Notes: generated by a model not told the origin, from the letters alone. A DNA stretch of 64,000 bases from Candidatus Omnitrophota bacterium (GCA_041650805.1 JBAZKM010000007.1:1-64000), one strand, 5' to 3'. Numbered from the stretch's first letter, positions 25,638 to 34,390 are shown. A program made the numbers and translations.

Positions 25638-26123
25638 TCATAACGATATCGCCTGCCTCTTGTCCTTCTTCGGCTGGCGCAGTATATCCCCGTCCTCTTT
25701 ATATTTCTTCAGGATGAAGTGCGTGACGGTCCCCCGCACATTCTCCATAGGCGATAACTTCTCCGCCACAAAATTCGACACGGTATGTATGTCCTTGCCC
25801 TCCACCACTACCAGGAGGTCGTAGGTACCGGACATGAGGTAACAGCTCGAGACCTCCGGGAACTGGTATATCCTATCGGCTATATAATCGAAACCGACGT
25901 TCTTCTTCGGCGTCACGCGTACCTCTATCAGGGCCCTGACGTCCGAATGGTCGTCCCTGACCAGCTCCTTATTTATTATCGTCTTATACTTCAGGACGAT
26001 GCCGTCCTTCTCGAGTTTCTTTATAGAGCTCTTGACCGCCGAGACGGACCTCTTCAGCATCCTGGCGATCTCTTCCGGGGTAGTGCGCGCGTCTCCTTCC
26101 AATATCTCAAGTATCTCGTCCAT
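25638..26123 (-). CDS. Lrp/AsnC family transcription regulator
   Basis: 161 residues. The N-terminal winged HTH (~1-55: TPEEIARMLKRSVSAVKSSI) is followed by the RAM/AsnC ligand domain (~65-150: IEVRVTPKKNVGFDYIA, GTYDLLVVVEG). Lrp-type proteins sense amino acids as octamers. It heads the run of aminotransferase, ligase and arginase-fold genes and probably regulates them. GGAGGATAAG precedes the ATG. Confidence 0.92.
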   Translation of the reverse strand: MDEILEILEGDARTTPEEIARMLKRSVSAVKSSIKKLEKDGIVLKYKTIINKELVRDDHSDVRALIEVRVTPKKNVGFDYIADRIYQFPEVSSCYLMSGTYDLLVVVEGKDIHTVSNFVAEKLSPMENVRGTVTHFILKKYKEDGDILRQPKKDKRQAISL

Positions 26124-26140
26124 CTTATCCTCCCTAAGTT

Positions 26141-26179
26141 AAAAGGGGCTTCCCTTCTTCGCGGAGGGCCGCCCCTTTT
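26141..26179 (-). terminator. Terminator below the second peptidoglycan-binding lipoprotein gene
   Basis: Inverted repeat AAAAGGGGC / GCCCCTTTT; the 3' arm supplies the T-run on the minus strand. It sits 18 bp before the lrp-like start, so it may insulate that gene. Confidence 0.65.
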
Positions 26180-26203
26180 CGTCTTTATCGAACAATTTTA
26201 AAA

Positions 26204-26659
26204 TTACTTGGTTGGCCCTTCCGACGATCCTCCGTATTTACTTAATAGTTCCCAGGTCTTCTTACCGACTATGCCGTCCGGGTTGAGGCCGTTCGCCTTC
26301 TGGAATTCCCTTATCGCATGCCTGGTATTCTTGCCGCTTATGCCGTCTATGGTGCCCGTGTAGAACCCGGCGCTCTTAAGGCATGCCTGTATCTCGCGTA
26401 CACGTTCTTTGCTTTTCGACCGCGGACTTATATTCGTCTCTTCCCTCTGCTCAAGGGCCTGGGAGGCCTCGGCGGACAACCGTTCTGCTTCAGCCTGCTT
26501 CGCCTCCATACCGTCTACCTTGGACTCAAGGGTCTCGACACGCGTCTTTATGCCGCCGACCTCTTCTTTGAAATGCTTGGGCACGGTCTCGCACCCGGAT
26601 ATGACCGCCGAAACCACAAAAAGTAATAAGATTCCGTATACCGCTTCTTTTCGCACCAT
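26204..26659 (-). CDS. Coiled-coil lipoprotein with peptidoglycan-binding domain
   Basis: 151 residues. Lipobox VISGC at ~23, a coiled coil (~30-75: TRVETLESKVDGMEAKQ), and a PG_binding_1 domain (~85-140: CLKSAGFYTGTIDG, AIREFQKANGL). It parallels the lipoprotein at 17811-18254, with the coiled coil of 17459-17785 fused on, so the two loci are rearranged versions of the same parts. Likely role: linking the outer membrane to peptidoglycan. Ribosome site GGAGGA. Confidence 0.87.
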   Translation of the reverse strand: MVRKEAVYGILLLFVVSAVISGCETVPKHFKEEVGGIKTRVETLESKVDGMEAKQAEAERLSAEASQALEQREETNISPRSKSKERVREIQACLKSAGFYTGTIDGISGKNTRHAIREFQKANGLNPDGIVGKKTWELLSKYGGSSEGPTK

Positions 26660-26690
26660 CTCATCCTCCTCCGTGGGGTATTTCTACTTA

Positions 26691-26718
26691 ATTATATTAC
26701 AGAAAACGGAAAAAGCAA
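26691..26718 (-). promoter_or_regulatory. Promoter of the coiled-coil lipoprotein gene
   Basis: TTGCTT (26718-26713), 16-bp spacer, TATAAT (26696-26691). Confidence 0.65.
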
Positions 26719-26726
26719 GGTAATTT

Positions 26727-27500
26727 TTAAAGGACCCTGGCCGCTTCCTTGACCGATTTATGCCCGTGGACTATGGCGCGGATCGCTTTGATCATGCCGA
26801 CGGCGTTCTCCGACTGCCATATGTTCCGCCCCATATCTACGCCTGCGGCGCCCTCCCTTACCGCGGCGTGGGCGAGCTTCAGCGCATCGAGCGGGGTGGA
26901 AAGCTTGGGCCCGCCGGCTATCACCAGCGGTACAGGGCATGACCTCGATACCTTCTCGAAGTCATCGCAGTAATACGTCTTGACCATACGAGCCCCGAGC
27001 TCTGCCGCGATGCGGCAGCATAACCCAAGGTACCTGGCGTCCCGTTTTTCCAGCTCTTTGCCTACTGCCGTGACCGCCAGGACCGGGATGCCGTACCTCT
27101 CCGCTTCGCTGACCAGCCTCCCGAGCGCTAAGAGCGTCTGGTGCTCGTGTTCGGTCCCTACATATATGGAGAACGCTACGGCCGAGGCATTCAGGCGTAT
27201 CGCCTCCTCGATCGACGTCTGCGTATCCTCATCCGAGAGGGCCGGTCCCACTATGCTGTTCCCGCCCGAGACCCTGAGTATCGCCGGTTTATCCATGCCG
27301 GCATCTATGCAATTTCTCAATACACCCCTGGTCAGCATGAGCGCATCGATATGGTCGAGAAGCGGCTTTACCGTCTTCGCCGGTTCTTCGAGCTTCGAAA
27401 GCGGCCCCAGGAAATATCCGTGATCGATGGCAAGCCATACGGCACGGCCGGTATCCGGCCTTATAAGCTTAGAGATCCTGTTCTTCATGCCCCAATCCAT
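26727..27500 (-). CDS. LsrF/DeoC-type class I aldolase or thiolase
   Basis: 257 residues, a TIM barrel of the DeoC/FbaB/LsrF family. AIDHGYFLGP (~24) is the start signature; K168 or nearby in RMVKTYYCDD is the likely Schiff-base lysine; VIAGGPKL (~195) and GVDMGRNIWQ (~222) are phosphate-binding motifs. Close relatives are LsrF (3-hydroxy-5-phosphonooxypentane-2,4-dione thiolase, AI-2 breakdown) and archaeal-type class I aldolases, including the ADH synthase of the alternative aromatic pathway. Without other lsr genes here, AI-2 degradation is not supported. GGAGGTTACT precedes the ATG. Confidence 0.82.
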   Translation of the reverse strand: MDWGMKNRISKLIRPDTGRAVWLAIDHGYFLGPLSKLEEPAKTVKPLLDHIDALMLTRGVLRNCIDAGMDKPAILRVSGGNSIVGPALSDEDTQTSIEEAIRLNASAVAFSIYVGTEHEHQTLLALGRLVSEAERYGIPVLAVTAVGKELEKRDARYLGLCCRIAAELGARMVKTYYCDDFEKVSRSCPVPLVIAGGPKLSTPLDALKLAHAAVREGAAGVDMGRNIWQSENAVGMIKAIRAIVHGHKSVKEAARVL

Positions 27501-27526
27501 AGTAACCTCCGCGTAATAGCCTATCA

Positions 27527-27594
27527 GGCTTTCAGCTTTCAGCTTTCAGTCTTCAGCTTTCAGCTTTTTTAGCTGATAGCTGAAAGCTGATAGC
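27527..27594. repeat. Heptamer tandem repeat (CTTTCAG)n / (CTGATAG)n hairpin
   Basis: Five near-perfect CTTTCAG heptamers, then a T-run, then CTGATAG, CTGAAAG, CTGATAG. The two halves are complementary and can form a long hairpin between the PEPCK and LsrF-like genes. It could act as a terminator or attenuator in either direction. Confidence 0.85.
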
Positions 27595-27595
27595 T

Positions 27596-29362
27596 CTATT
27601 TAAGCTTCTCCTTCATACGACGAAACTCTTCCCAGATCGCACCGGGCATGCGGTCGCCGAATTTCTGAAGGAATTTCTCTATATCTGCCGCTTCCGATAG
27701 CCATTCTTTATGATCGATCTCAAAAAGCTGTTTCAAGCCCTCTTTCGATATATCCAGCCCCGTAAGGTTCAGATCGCCAATATGCGGGATGAGCCCTATG
27801 GGTGTCTCTTCGGCCCCGACACGGCCGTTAACCCTGTTGACTATCCATTCCAGTACCCTTATGTTTTCGCCGAATCCCGGCCATATGTACTTGCCCCTGT
27901 CATCGACCCTGAACCAGTTTATGGAATATATCCTGGGCGGATGCTTCAACCGCTTCCCTATATTTAGCCAGAGCATGAAATAATCGGCCATATTATATCC
28001 GCAGAAAGGGAGCATAGCCATGGGATCCCGTCTGACCACGCCGACGTCATGGATCGCCGCGGCCGTCGTCTCCGAGCCCATCCTTGAGCCGATAAAGACA
28101 CCATTCTGCCAGTCGAACCCTTCGGCCACGAGCGGGTTAAGATGCATGCGTTTACCACCGAAAAGTATGGCCGATATCGGGACCCCCTTCGGGTTATTAT
28201 ATTCGGGCGAGAGCGTGGGCGCATGCGATATGGAGACGGTGAACCGGGAATTCGGATGAGCGGCGCGCGTGCCCATATCGCTCTTCCATTGTTTACCCTG
28301 CCAGTCGATCGCATTCCCGGGGACCGGCCCGTCCATACCTTCCCACCACGGCTCATTGGTATCTGTGTTCAGGGCGACGTTCGTGAAGAGCGTCGGGTAG
28401 AAGGTCCCCTTCTTCAGGGTGCGCATCATATTCGGGTTTGTGCTCATCGACGTCCCGGGCGCGACCCCGAAGAAGCCCGCTTCCGGGTTTATCGCCCATA
28501 GACGTCCGTCCGGACCCACGTTGAGCCACGCTATATCGTCACCGAGCGTCCATATCTTATACCCGGGCAGTTTCGATTCCAGCATCGCTAGGTTCGTCTT
28601 GCCGCATGCGCTGGGGAGCGCCACGGCGATGTAGGTTATATTGCCGGCCGGGTCCTGTACGCCCATTATGACCATATGTTCGGCGAGCCATCCCTCTTTA
28701 AGCCCCAGCCAGGATGCTATCCTCAGGGAGACACATTTTTTCCCAAGGAGGGCATTGCCGCCATAACCCGAACCTATGCTCCATACAAAATGCTCGTCCG
28801 GAAAGTGCATTATGAAACGCCTCTTCGGATCGAAGTCGCCTACCGAGTGTAGCCCTTTTACGAAGTTCCCGCTATCCCCGATCTTATCTATGATCGACCC
28901 GGACATGCGGGTCATGATCTTCATGCTTACGGCGACATATGAGATATCGGTGAGCTGAACGCAGGCCTTGGCGTATGGTGAGTCGGGATGGCCCATCATA
29001 TAAGGGAGCACATACATTGTCCTGCCCTTCATGCAGCCGTCAGAGATCTTCCTCATCTTCTCTTTCGCCTCATCCGGGTCCATCCAATTGTTGTTAGGGC
29101 CGGCGGTATCTTTATCCGTATGGCATACGTAGGTGAGGTGCTCTGTCCGGGCCACGTCGCTGGGGTGGCTCCTGTGGAGATATGAGTTGGGAAAGGTCTT
29201 TGGGTTCAGCTCCTGGAATATCTGCCTGCCGTCGATCTTCTCTTCCTTGATACCGGCCTCTACGATCTTATGCGCTTCCTGATCGGAACCGTCGCACCAG
29301 TGTATCTTCTTCGGCTTCATGAGCCGCGCCTGTTCATCTACCCATCGTTCAAGAGGAGTCAT
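27596..29362 (-). CDS. pckG: Phosphoenolpyruvate carboxykinase (GTP)
   Basis: 588 residues, the normal length for the GTP-dependent enzyme. The P-loop SACGKTNLAML (~265), the metal-binding GDDIAWL (~287), the catalytic-loop FGGKRMHLNPLV (~390) and the guanine-site region NWFRVDDRGKYIWPGFGEN (~490) are all intact. It interconverts oxaloacetate and PEP with GTP in the cytosol, for gluconeogenesis or, in anaerobes, anaplerosis. It lies 7 bp below the Zn alcohol dehydrogenase gene in an operon that begins with flavodoxin. Ribosome site AAGGAAG. Confidence 0.96.
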   Translation of the reverse strand: MTPLERWVDEQARLMKPKKIHWCDGSDQEAHKIVEAGIKEEKIDGRQIFQELNPKTFPNSYLHRSHPSDVARTEHLTYVCHTDKDTAGPNNNWMDPDEAKEKMRKISDGCMKGRTMYVLPYMMGHPDSPYAKACVQLTDISYVAVSMKIMTRMSGSIIDKIGDSGNFVKGLHSVGDFDPKRRFIMHFPDEHFVWSIGSGYGGNALLGKKCVSLRIASWLGLKEGWLAEHMVIMGVQDPAGNITYIAVALPSACGKTNLAMLESKLPGYKIWTLGDDIAWLNVGPDGRLWAINPEAGFFGVAPGTSMSTNPNMMRTLKKGTFYPTLFTNVALNTDTNEPWWEGMDGPVPGNAIDWQGKQWKSDMGTRAAHPNSRFTVSISHAPTLSPEYNNPKGVPISAILFGGKRMHLNPLVAEGFDWQNGVFIGSRMGSETTAAAIHDVGVVRRDPMAMLPFCGYNMADYFMLWLNIGKRLKHPPRIYSINWFRVDDRGKYIWPGFGENIRVLEWIVNRVNGRVGAEETPIGLIPHIGDLNLTGLDISKEGLKQLFEIDHKEWLSEAADIEKFLQKFGDRMPGAIWEEFRRMKEKLK

Positions 29363-29369
29363 ATCTTCC

Positions 29370-30398
29370 TTACTTCTGCGGTTCTATGATGACTTTCATC
29401 GAATCTTTCGCTTCGCTTACGAGACGTATCCCTTCACCCGTCCCGGCGAGCGGCAATTTGTGTGATATCATATCACGAACGTTTATTTTATGCGAGCCAA
29501 TTAATTCGAGCGCCTTCATATGCTCTTCCGGTGTCGCGGCATAGGAACTCGTGAGCGTGACCTCGTTACGCCAAAAGAGGTCGTTCACCGAAAGGGGTAT
29601 GGTCACGCCCTTATCGGTAGCGGCAAAGAAGAGGATGGTGCCTCCGCGCTCTACCGACCTGAGCGCACCTTCATATGCCTGGCGGGCGCCCGTACATATT
29701 ATGACGAGGTCGGCCAGGGACCCGCCGTTCAATTCTTTAAGACGCTCCGGGGTATATTCCATGGCATTCAGGGTATGATCGGCCCCGAATCGCCCGGCCG
29801 CCTTGAGCCGGTATTCGACCACGTCCGTCGCTATAATGCGTCCGGCGCCGCTCAATCTTGCCAGCTGGATGTGCAGGAGGCCGGATATACCGCTCCCGAC
29901 CACCAGTACCGTCCTGCCTCTCTTCATCCCCGCAAGCCGCTGTCCTCTCAGGACACATGCGAGCGGTTCGGTAAACGTCGCTTCGTCAAAAGAGACGCCT
30001 TCCGGTATCTTATAAACGCCCTTCTTTACGTTTATCCCGGGGAGCCGCAGGAATTCCGCAAATCCGCCGGGGTCAAAATTCGTCCTGCGGAGCATGTCGC
30101 ATACCGTATGGTGGCCGTCCAGGCAGAACCTGCATTCGCCGCACGGCACGTGATGCGACGCGGAGACGGCATCGCCGACCTTATAATGACCGGCCCCTTT
30201 ACCCGAAGCGACCACGACGCCCGCTATCTCGTGACCCAGGATCAACGGCACCCTGTTGATCCTGTACCACTCCAGGCAGTCGGTCCCGCATATGCCGCTC
30301 GACTCGACGCGGACCAGGAGCTCCCCCGGCCCTATCTCCGGGCGGGCCCTCTCCTCTATACGGACATCATTATTGCTGTAGTATACCGCGGCACGCAT
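29370..30398 (-). CDS. Zn-dependent medium-chain alcohol/polyol dehydrogenase
   Basis: 342 residues. Catalytic-Zn ligands are in GICGTDC (~37) and GHEIAG (~57); structural-Zn cysteines are in CGECRFCLDGHHTVC (~90-105). The GSGISGLLH loop (~170) binds NAD(P). The sequence is nearest to the threonine 3-dehydrogenase/sorbitol dehydrogenase branch, but the substrate cannot be read from it. It starts 3 nt after the flavodoxin stop. Confidence 0.9.
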   Translation of the reverse strand: MRAAVYYSNNDVRIEERARPEIGPGELLVRVESSGICGTDCLEWYRINRVPLILGHEIAGVVVASGKGAGHYKVGDAVSASHHVPCGECRFCLDGHHTVCDMLRRTNFDPGGFAEFLRLPGINVKKGVYKIPEGVSFDEATFTEPLACVLRGQRLAGMKRGRTVLVVGSGISGLLHIQLARLSGAGRIIATDVVEYRLKAAGRFGADHTLNAMEYTPERLKELNGGSLADLVIICTGARQAYEGALRSVERGGTILFFAATDKGVTIPLSVNDLFWRNEVTLTSSYAATPEEHMKALELIGSHKINVRDMISHKLPLAGTGEGIRLVSEAKDSMKVIIEPQK

Positions 30399-30401
30399 CT
30401 T

Positions 30402-30881
30402 CTATAATACCTTCTCCAGCGACCCGGAGATGAAATTCCCGTCGTTCAGCATCCTGTCCGGTATGTTTATCCGGGCTATATCCGATGCGCCCTTATTCCT
30501 CAGCACCTGCTCTATATTATCAAAGCACTTCTTCACCCCCGCCCCGCTCCCGGAGTTAAGAAGGACGACGACCCTCTTGCCGTGCAGGCCGTTCACCTTG
30601 TCCAGATAAGTATTCACCGCAGGCGTAGGCGCAAACGCCCACACGGGAGAACCGATGATGATAAGGTCATATGCGCTGACGTTATATATAGGGCCGTCTT
30701 CCAGTTCCGCCCTCTTTCGCGCAAAGGCCGCGCGGCATTGGGCAAAGAATGACGTTATCTCATCCTTAGGTTTAAGGGGCTGGAGATCGACCGTCCCTTT
30801 ACCCTTCAGGATATCGGCGAAGATCCCCGCCACCTTCCCGGTATGTCCGCTGTAAGAATAGTATATGATCAAAGACCTCAT
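30402..30881 (-). CDS. Flavodoxin-fold protein
   Basis: 159 residues. YYSYSGHTGKVA (~6-17) is the FMN phosphate loop, IIGSPVWAFAPTP (~73) the isoalloxazine loop, and LNSGSGAG (~108) the third loop. It may be an electron carrier or an FMN-dependent NAD(P)H:quinone reductase-like protein. As first gene of a four-gene operon it may feed or accept electrons from the dehydrogenase downstream. No strong ribosome site other than AAAAGGGGGAGCG. Confidence 0.88.
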   Translation of the reverse strand: MRSLIIYYSYSGHTGKVAGIFADILKGKGTVDLQPLKPKDEITSFFAQCRAAFARKRAELEDGPIYNVSAYDLIIIGSPVWAFAPTPAVNTYLDKVNGLHGKRVVVLLNSGSGAGVKKCFDNIEQVLRNKGASDIARINIPDRMLNDGNFISGSLEKVL

Positions 30882-30929
30882 CGCTCCCCCTTTTATCCGC
30901 CTGCCGCCGGGCAGGGTTCGATTTAACGC

Positions 30930-30958
30930 ATTATATCAAAAGAAAAAACCCTCCGCAA
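30930..30958 (-). promoter_or_regulatory. Promoter of the flavodoxin-ADH-PEPCK operon, nested in a terminator
   Basis: TTGCGG (30958-30953), 17-bp spacer, TATAAT (30935-30930) with extended TGA. The -35 box lies inside the terminator hairpin of the upstream FKBP gene. Confidence 0.7.
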
Positions 30959-30978
30959 TCTATTTTGCCGGAGGGTTT
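30943..30978 (-). terminator. Intrinsic terminator of the FKBP gene
   Basis: Arms AAACCCTCCG / CGGAGGGTTT (30946-30955 and 30969-30978) followed by six T's on the minus strand. Confidence 0.88.
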
Positions 30979-31024
30979 CAGGGTCTTGCCTGTCTTCTTC
31001 CTTTTATTAAGCGCTTGAGCGCCG

Positions 31025-31522
31025 TTAGGTTACGGATACGATCTTTACTTTGAATATCAGTGTCTTGCCCGCAAGAGGATGGTTGAAGTCCATCAACACC
31101 GTATCTTTTCTGATCTCGGCTACTCTTGTGATCAGGGTGCCGCCTTTGGCGTCTTTGGCCTGGAGCATCATCCCCACCTTAACCTCTCTGTCGGTAGGAA
31201 GAGATGAGCGCGGGACCTCTCTTACCGCTTTCGGGTCCATCGTGCCATATGCCTCCGCGGGAGGCACCGTCACCGTCTTCTCCTCGCCCGCGCGCATCCC
31301 TTCAAGCGCCTTTGCGAGGCCCACGATGAGCCGCCCGTCGCCCTGGACGTAGTTTATGGGGCCCTTACCTTCCGAGCTGTCCATCATCTTACCGTCAACG
31401 GTGAGCGTATAATCGAACGCGACCTTGCTCCCGGTATGTATCACGGGGCTTTCCGCGCCCGCCGTCTGCGTATTGACCGCTAATATGGCTGCCGCGCATA
31501 AAAATATGACCGCATATCTCAT
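31025..31522 (-). CDS. Exported FKBP-type peptidyl-prolyl isomerase (SlyD-like loop form)
   Basis: 165 residues from ATG 31522, which has GGAGA at the right distance; an upstream ATG at 31573 lies in a terminator and is rejected. A signal peptide (~1-24, cleavage after QTAGA) leads to an FKBP domain: KVAFDYTLTVDGKMMDSS, IVGLAKALEGMRAGEEKTV-type core (about 75-95) and FNHPLAGKTLIF (~145). The long insert-in-flap between the two halves matches the SlyD/SlpA subgroup, which combines prolyl isomerase and chaperone activity. Likely periplasmic. Confidence 0.9.
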   Translation of the reverse strand: MRYAVIFLCAAAILAVNTQTAGAESPVIHTGSKVAFDYTLTVDGKMMDSSEGKGPINYVQGDGRLIVGLAKALEGMRAGEEKTVTVPPAEAYGTMDPKAVREVPRSSLPTDREVKVGMMLQAKDAKGGTLITRVAEIRKDTVLMDFNHPLAGKTLIFKVKIVSVT

Positions 31523-31550
31523 GACATGGTCTCCTTCCGGCCCTTTTGAG

Positions 31551-31590
31551 AAAAAAGGCGTAAGTTCAAACATCTCGGAACTTACGCCTT
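31551..31590 (-). terminator. Intrinsic terminator of the EF-hand-repeat gene
   Basis: Perfect 13-bp arms AAGGCGTAAGTTC / GAACTTACGCCTT with a 10-nt loop, followed by T's on the minus strand. Confidence 0.9.
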
Positions 31591-31663
31591 CAAGATATTT
31601 AAGCTTACCGTTATTATCTGTTGAGGATACTATACCATCCCGTCAGCTTTTGTCAAACGATTT

Positions 31664-32254
31664 CTATCTGCCCGCAGGCCCCGGAGGATTACCGCCCCTG
31701 TGAGATCCCTTCCACTGTTTGGCCTCGACCTTGCCGACTACACCGTCGTTATTCCTGTCGGCGGCGTTCTCCCACTTCGTATCTACCTTCGCCTTGTCCT
31801 CTATATTCTGACCGGGATCCGCCCCGTATCCGGGTCCGACCCCTGACCGGCCGCCGCCCCTCGGCCTGTTCCTCCACTGCTCGATCTCTACGTTATCTAC
31901 GATGCCGTCGTTATTCGTATCGGCGGCCCTTTCCCACGCCGTATTGACCTCTGCCTTCTCCGCTACGCCCTGACCGGGGCTTTCGCCGGATACCATAGTG
32001 TCGCCGACGCCATCCTTGACCCGGTGCCTGTTCTTCCATTGTTTGGCCTCGACCTTGCCGACGACACCGTCGTTATTCCTGTCGGCGGCGTTCTCCCACT
32101 TCGTGTCTACCTTCGCCTTCCCCGGCTTCGGGCCTGCGCCGGGGCCGCCCTTCGGACCCGGAGGGTTGGCTGCATACAGGGGCGCCCCGAATAACAGCAA
32201 AACCGCTCCGCTTAAAAATATGACTATATACTTAATGCCTCTATTTCCGCCCAT
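31664..32254 (-). CDS. Secreted protein with three EF-hand/dockerin-like repeats
   Basis: 196 residues. Signal peptide ~1-28, then three ~50-residue units, each with a D-x-N-x-D-G loop (ADRNNDGVVGKVEAKQW, ADTNNDGIVDNVEIEQW, ADRNNDGVVGKVEAKQW) joined by Gly/Pro-rich linkers. The first and third units are nearly identical, pointing to recent internal duplication. The loops should bind Ca2+. The absence of a partner domain leaves the role open. GGAGGAAG precedes the ATG. Confidence 0.82.
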   Translation of the reverse strand: MGGNRGIKYIVIFLSGAVLLLFGAPLYAANPPGPKGGPGAGPKPGKAKVDTKWENAADRNNDGVVGKVEAKQWKNRHRVKDGVGDTMVSGESPGQGVAEKAEVNTAWERAADTNNDGIVDNVEIEQWRNRPRGGGRSGVGPGYGADPGQNIEDKAKVDTKWENAADRNNDGVVGKVEAKQWKGSHRGGNPPGPAGR

Positions 32255-32279
32255 ACTTCCTCCTTCCTTTATAGATTAT

Positions 32280-32308
32280 TATATACCATATATACCAGTG
32301 CCTGGCAA
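32280..32308 (-). promoter_or_regulatory. Probable promoter of the EF-hand-repeat gene
   Basis: TTGCCA (32308-32303), 17-bp spacer, TATATA (32285-32280); an overlapping TATAAT lies 2 bp further down. Confidence 0.45.
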
Positions 32309-32342
32309 GTTGGCGCGGCAAAAAACACCGGAACGTTACGGT

Positions 32343-33836
32343 TCACGGGATATCCAGGGCTCTTTTAGGCGTCACCTTAAAGAGCCCCTGTTTATATCTG
32401 AAGAACCGTATCTCGGGCCGGTGGTAATCCTCTGATAGCCGCGATCCTACCAGGTGGACATAAAAATTTGCGTCAAAGATCCTGCTGAATATCTTTTTAT
32501 GGTCATAGCTCAAGGCCGAGCCGGTCATATAAAGGGGTACGCCTTTTGCCAGATACCCCTTCATCTCTTTCACAAAATCGGCGGTCTTACGGATATCGTC
32601 TATGGGGTGGGTCACAGTCTTTCTGCCGGCGTAATATTCGATGAACGCGGAATCGTCCATAGTTATTATAACGGCATCGGCCGGGGTGTTATCCCTGACG
32701 AAGAGGGCATAACGCTTCTCCCCGTTGTAGGAATGTCTGAACTCGAGCATCGGATGCATCATGACGAACATGCTGATGACGAAATAGGCCATGATGGCAT
32801 CTGCGGCCAACCGCTCTTTCACGCGCAGCTCGGACATGTAATATGCGACACCTATATAGACGGGTATTATAACGATGTCCAGATACCGCAATGTGAATGT
32901 CTCTATATTGCCGAAGTAAAATATGAGCGCGGCCCACAAGATGAGAAATAGAGGGAGGAAGACGTCCTCCCTGGAAAAGAGCCTCACTATCCCCAGCACG
33001 AAAAAGAGAAAGAGGACGGGCGGGATACATGTCCCGAGGTCCTTGATGGCTATCCTCAGCATCGGTGATAACGGCCCCAGGAAAATGGCCGACGTGTTAT
33101 CGCGCAGGACCATCTCGCGGTAGAACTCCGCCCTGAGGTATGTGAAATAGATAACGGCTAAGATCGCGGTCATGGGAAGTATAAGACGGAGCAGGGGACC
33201 TGCCCCCAATCTCTCTTTCCGGATAGATATCTCCGGAGGACGGATCGCGATCCGGGGGCTCAGGTAAAATAAAAAATATAAGGGCAATATTACGAGCGCC
33301 GACTCCCTTACGGATACGGAGAAGGCCATGGTCATGCCCGAAAGCCCCAGCCATAGGCCATTATCCTTCTCCGTACCGCGATGCAGCAGGTAGAATGAGA
33401 GGAGTACGGAAAATATGAAGAGGCCGTGTTCCTTGCCCCAGGTATTGGGTGAAAAATAGAACGGTGTAAATGACAGGAGGAGGCCGCCGAATAGAGCGCC
33501 CGGGACGGTGCCCAGGAGCGCATATATAAGAACTGCCAGCATGACTGCCGACAACGAATGGAAGAATACGCTCGAGAACCGCGTTGTGAAGTCGGCGTTA
33601 TGGCCGAGAAGGAAGAAAGGCGCGTGGAGTACGCAGTTCACGGCCACGGAACCGTATCTTCCCCTGGCGGCGGGATGGAGATGGCCTGTGGCATACGTAT
33701 CTTCCACGGCTTTGGCCAGGAGGACACTGTCGTGGTGGAAGAGGCCCTCATTTATAAAGAGAAGCCCTGCCAGGAGGTTCAGTAGGAAGAGAAATAGTGA
33801 TACGGAAGCGATCCCGCCTGCAGCTCTCTTTTTCAT
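32343..33836 (-). CDS. GT-C fold membrane glycosyltransferase (GT39/ArnT-like)
   Basis: 497 residues with about ten membrane segments. The first loop contains FHHDSVLLAKA, the Asp-bearing loop typical of PMT/ArnT-type GT-C enzymes that use polyprenyl-phosphate sugars, and the C-terminal ~110 residues are periplasmic (DNTPADAVIITMDDSAFIEY). It probably transfers a sugar to a protein, lipid or polymer on the outer face of the inner membrane. It starts 2 nt after a secreted-protein gene and is the last gene of a radical SAM-headed operon. Confidence 0.78.
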   Translation of the reverse strand: MKKRAAGGIASVSLFLFLLNLLAGLLFINEGLFHHDSVLLAKAVEDTYATGHLHPAARGRYGSVAVNCVLHAPFFLLGHNADFTTRFSSVFFHSLSAVMLAVLIYALLGTVPGALFGGLLLSFTPFYFSPNTWGKEHGLFIFSVLLSFYLLHRGTEKDNGLWLGLSGMTMAFSVSVRESALVILPLYFLFYLSPRIAIRPPEISIRKERLGAGPLLRLILPMTAILAVIYFTYLRAEFYREMVLRDNTSAIFLGPLSPMLRIAIKDLGTCIPPVLFLFFVLGIVRLFSREDVFLPLFLILWAALIFYFGNIETFTLRYLDIVIIPVYIGVAYYMSELRVKERLAADAIMAYFVISMFVMMHPMLEFRHSYNGEKRYALFVRDNTPADAVIITMDDSAFIEYYAGRKTVTHPIDDIRKTADFVKEMKGYLAKGVPLYMTGSALSYDHKKIFSRIFDANFYVHLVGSRLSEDYHRPEIRFFRYKQGLFKVTPKRALDIP

Positions 33837-33838
33837 CT

Positions 33839-34390
33839 TTATTGCTGATATTTTATCGCCGTACCGTCATCGCCGAAATATATATAGGATGTGTCACCCT
33901 TGTCCGATTTCGGCTCATAGCACCATTGCTCGTATCCGCCGCCGACATTGACGCTCTTATTCACGCGGTCCGGCTTGCCTAATAATGACGTGACCTCGTT
34001 CCTCGTCTTCCCTATTATGGTCGATTCGTCGGGGGCCTCTTCAAGGTCGGCATGCGCCGCCTTCTTCGTCTGGGCCTTCATCTTTTCCATCATCAGCGCT
34101 ATATCCGTCCGCGCCCTGTCCGACATCTTTATTATCTTCCCGGCCTCCGCCGCCCTTGAGCTGTCCATATTCTGCGTGAACCTTTCGAGGGCGCGTTCGG
34201 CCCCGGCCTTTACCTTCCCGTAATCGTCATAGGCCTTCTCGCAGACGGCCAGGTCCTTCTCCTCACCCCTGGAGACAGAGCTGTTCTGCAGTTCGCCAAA
34301 ATCCCATTTTACCGCTTCATAGCTCTCCTGGGCATGCAGGACCGCGGGGATCAGGGATAACAGAAAGATCGTCAAAATTTTGGCGGTCAT
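33839..34390 (-). CDS. Secreted protein with C-terminal SmpA/BamE-like module
   Basis: 183 residues. Signal peptide to about HAQ-E (residue 21), a helical middle (~45-120) and a C-terminal segment IIGKTRNEVTSLLGKPDRVN that matches the SmpA/OmlA (BamE) motif G-x-T-x-x-x-V-x-x-x-L-G-x-P. Usually such modules bind outer-membrane partners. No lipobox is visible. It overlaps the upstream gene by 4 bp. Confidence 0.7.
   Translation of the reverse strand: MTAKILTIFLLSLIPAVLHAQESYEAVKWDFGELQNSSVSRGEEKDLAVCEKAYDDYGKVKAGAERALERFTQNMDSSRAAEAGKIIKMSDRARTDIALMMEKMKAQTKKAAHADLEEAPDESTIIGKTRNEVTSLLGKPDRVNKSVNVGGGYEQWCYEPKSDKGDTSYIYFGDDGTAIKYQQ

Noticed and set aside
26727..27500. AI-2 degradation by LsrF
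   Set aside because: Only the aldolase fold is present; no other lsr gene is nearby, so the specific function is not claimed.
27527..27594. CRISPR-like array
   Set aside because: The units are 7 nt and contiguous, with no spacers; no cas genes are present.
31523..31573. FKBP start at 31573
   Set aside because: This segment lies against the upstream terminator and before the ribosome site; ATG 31522 with GGAGA is preferred.
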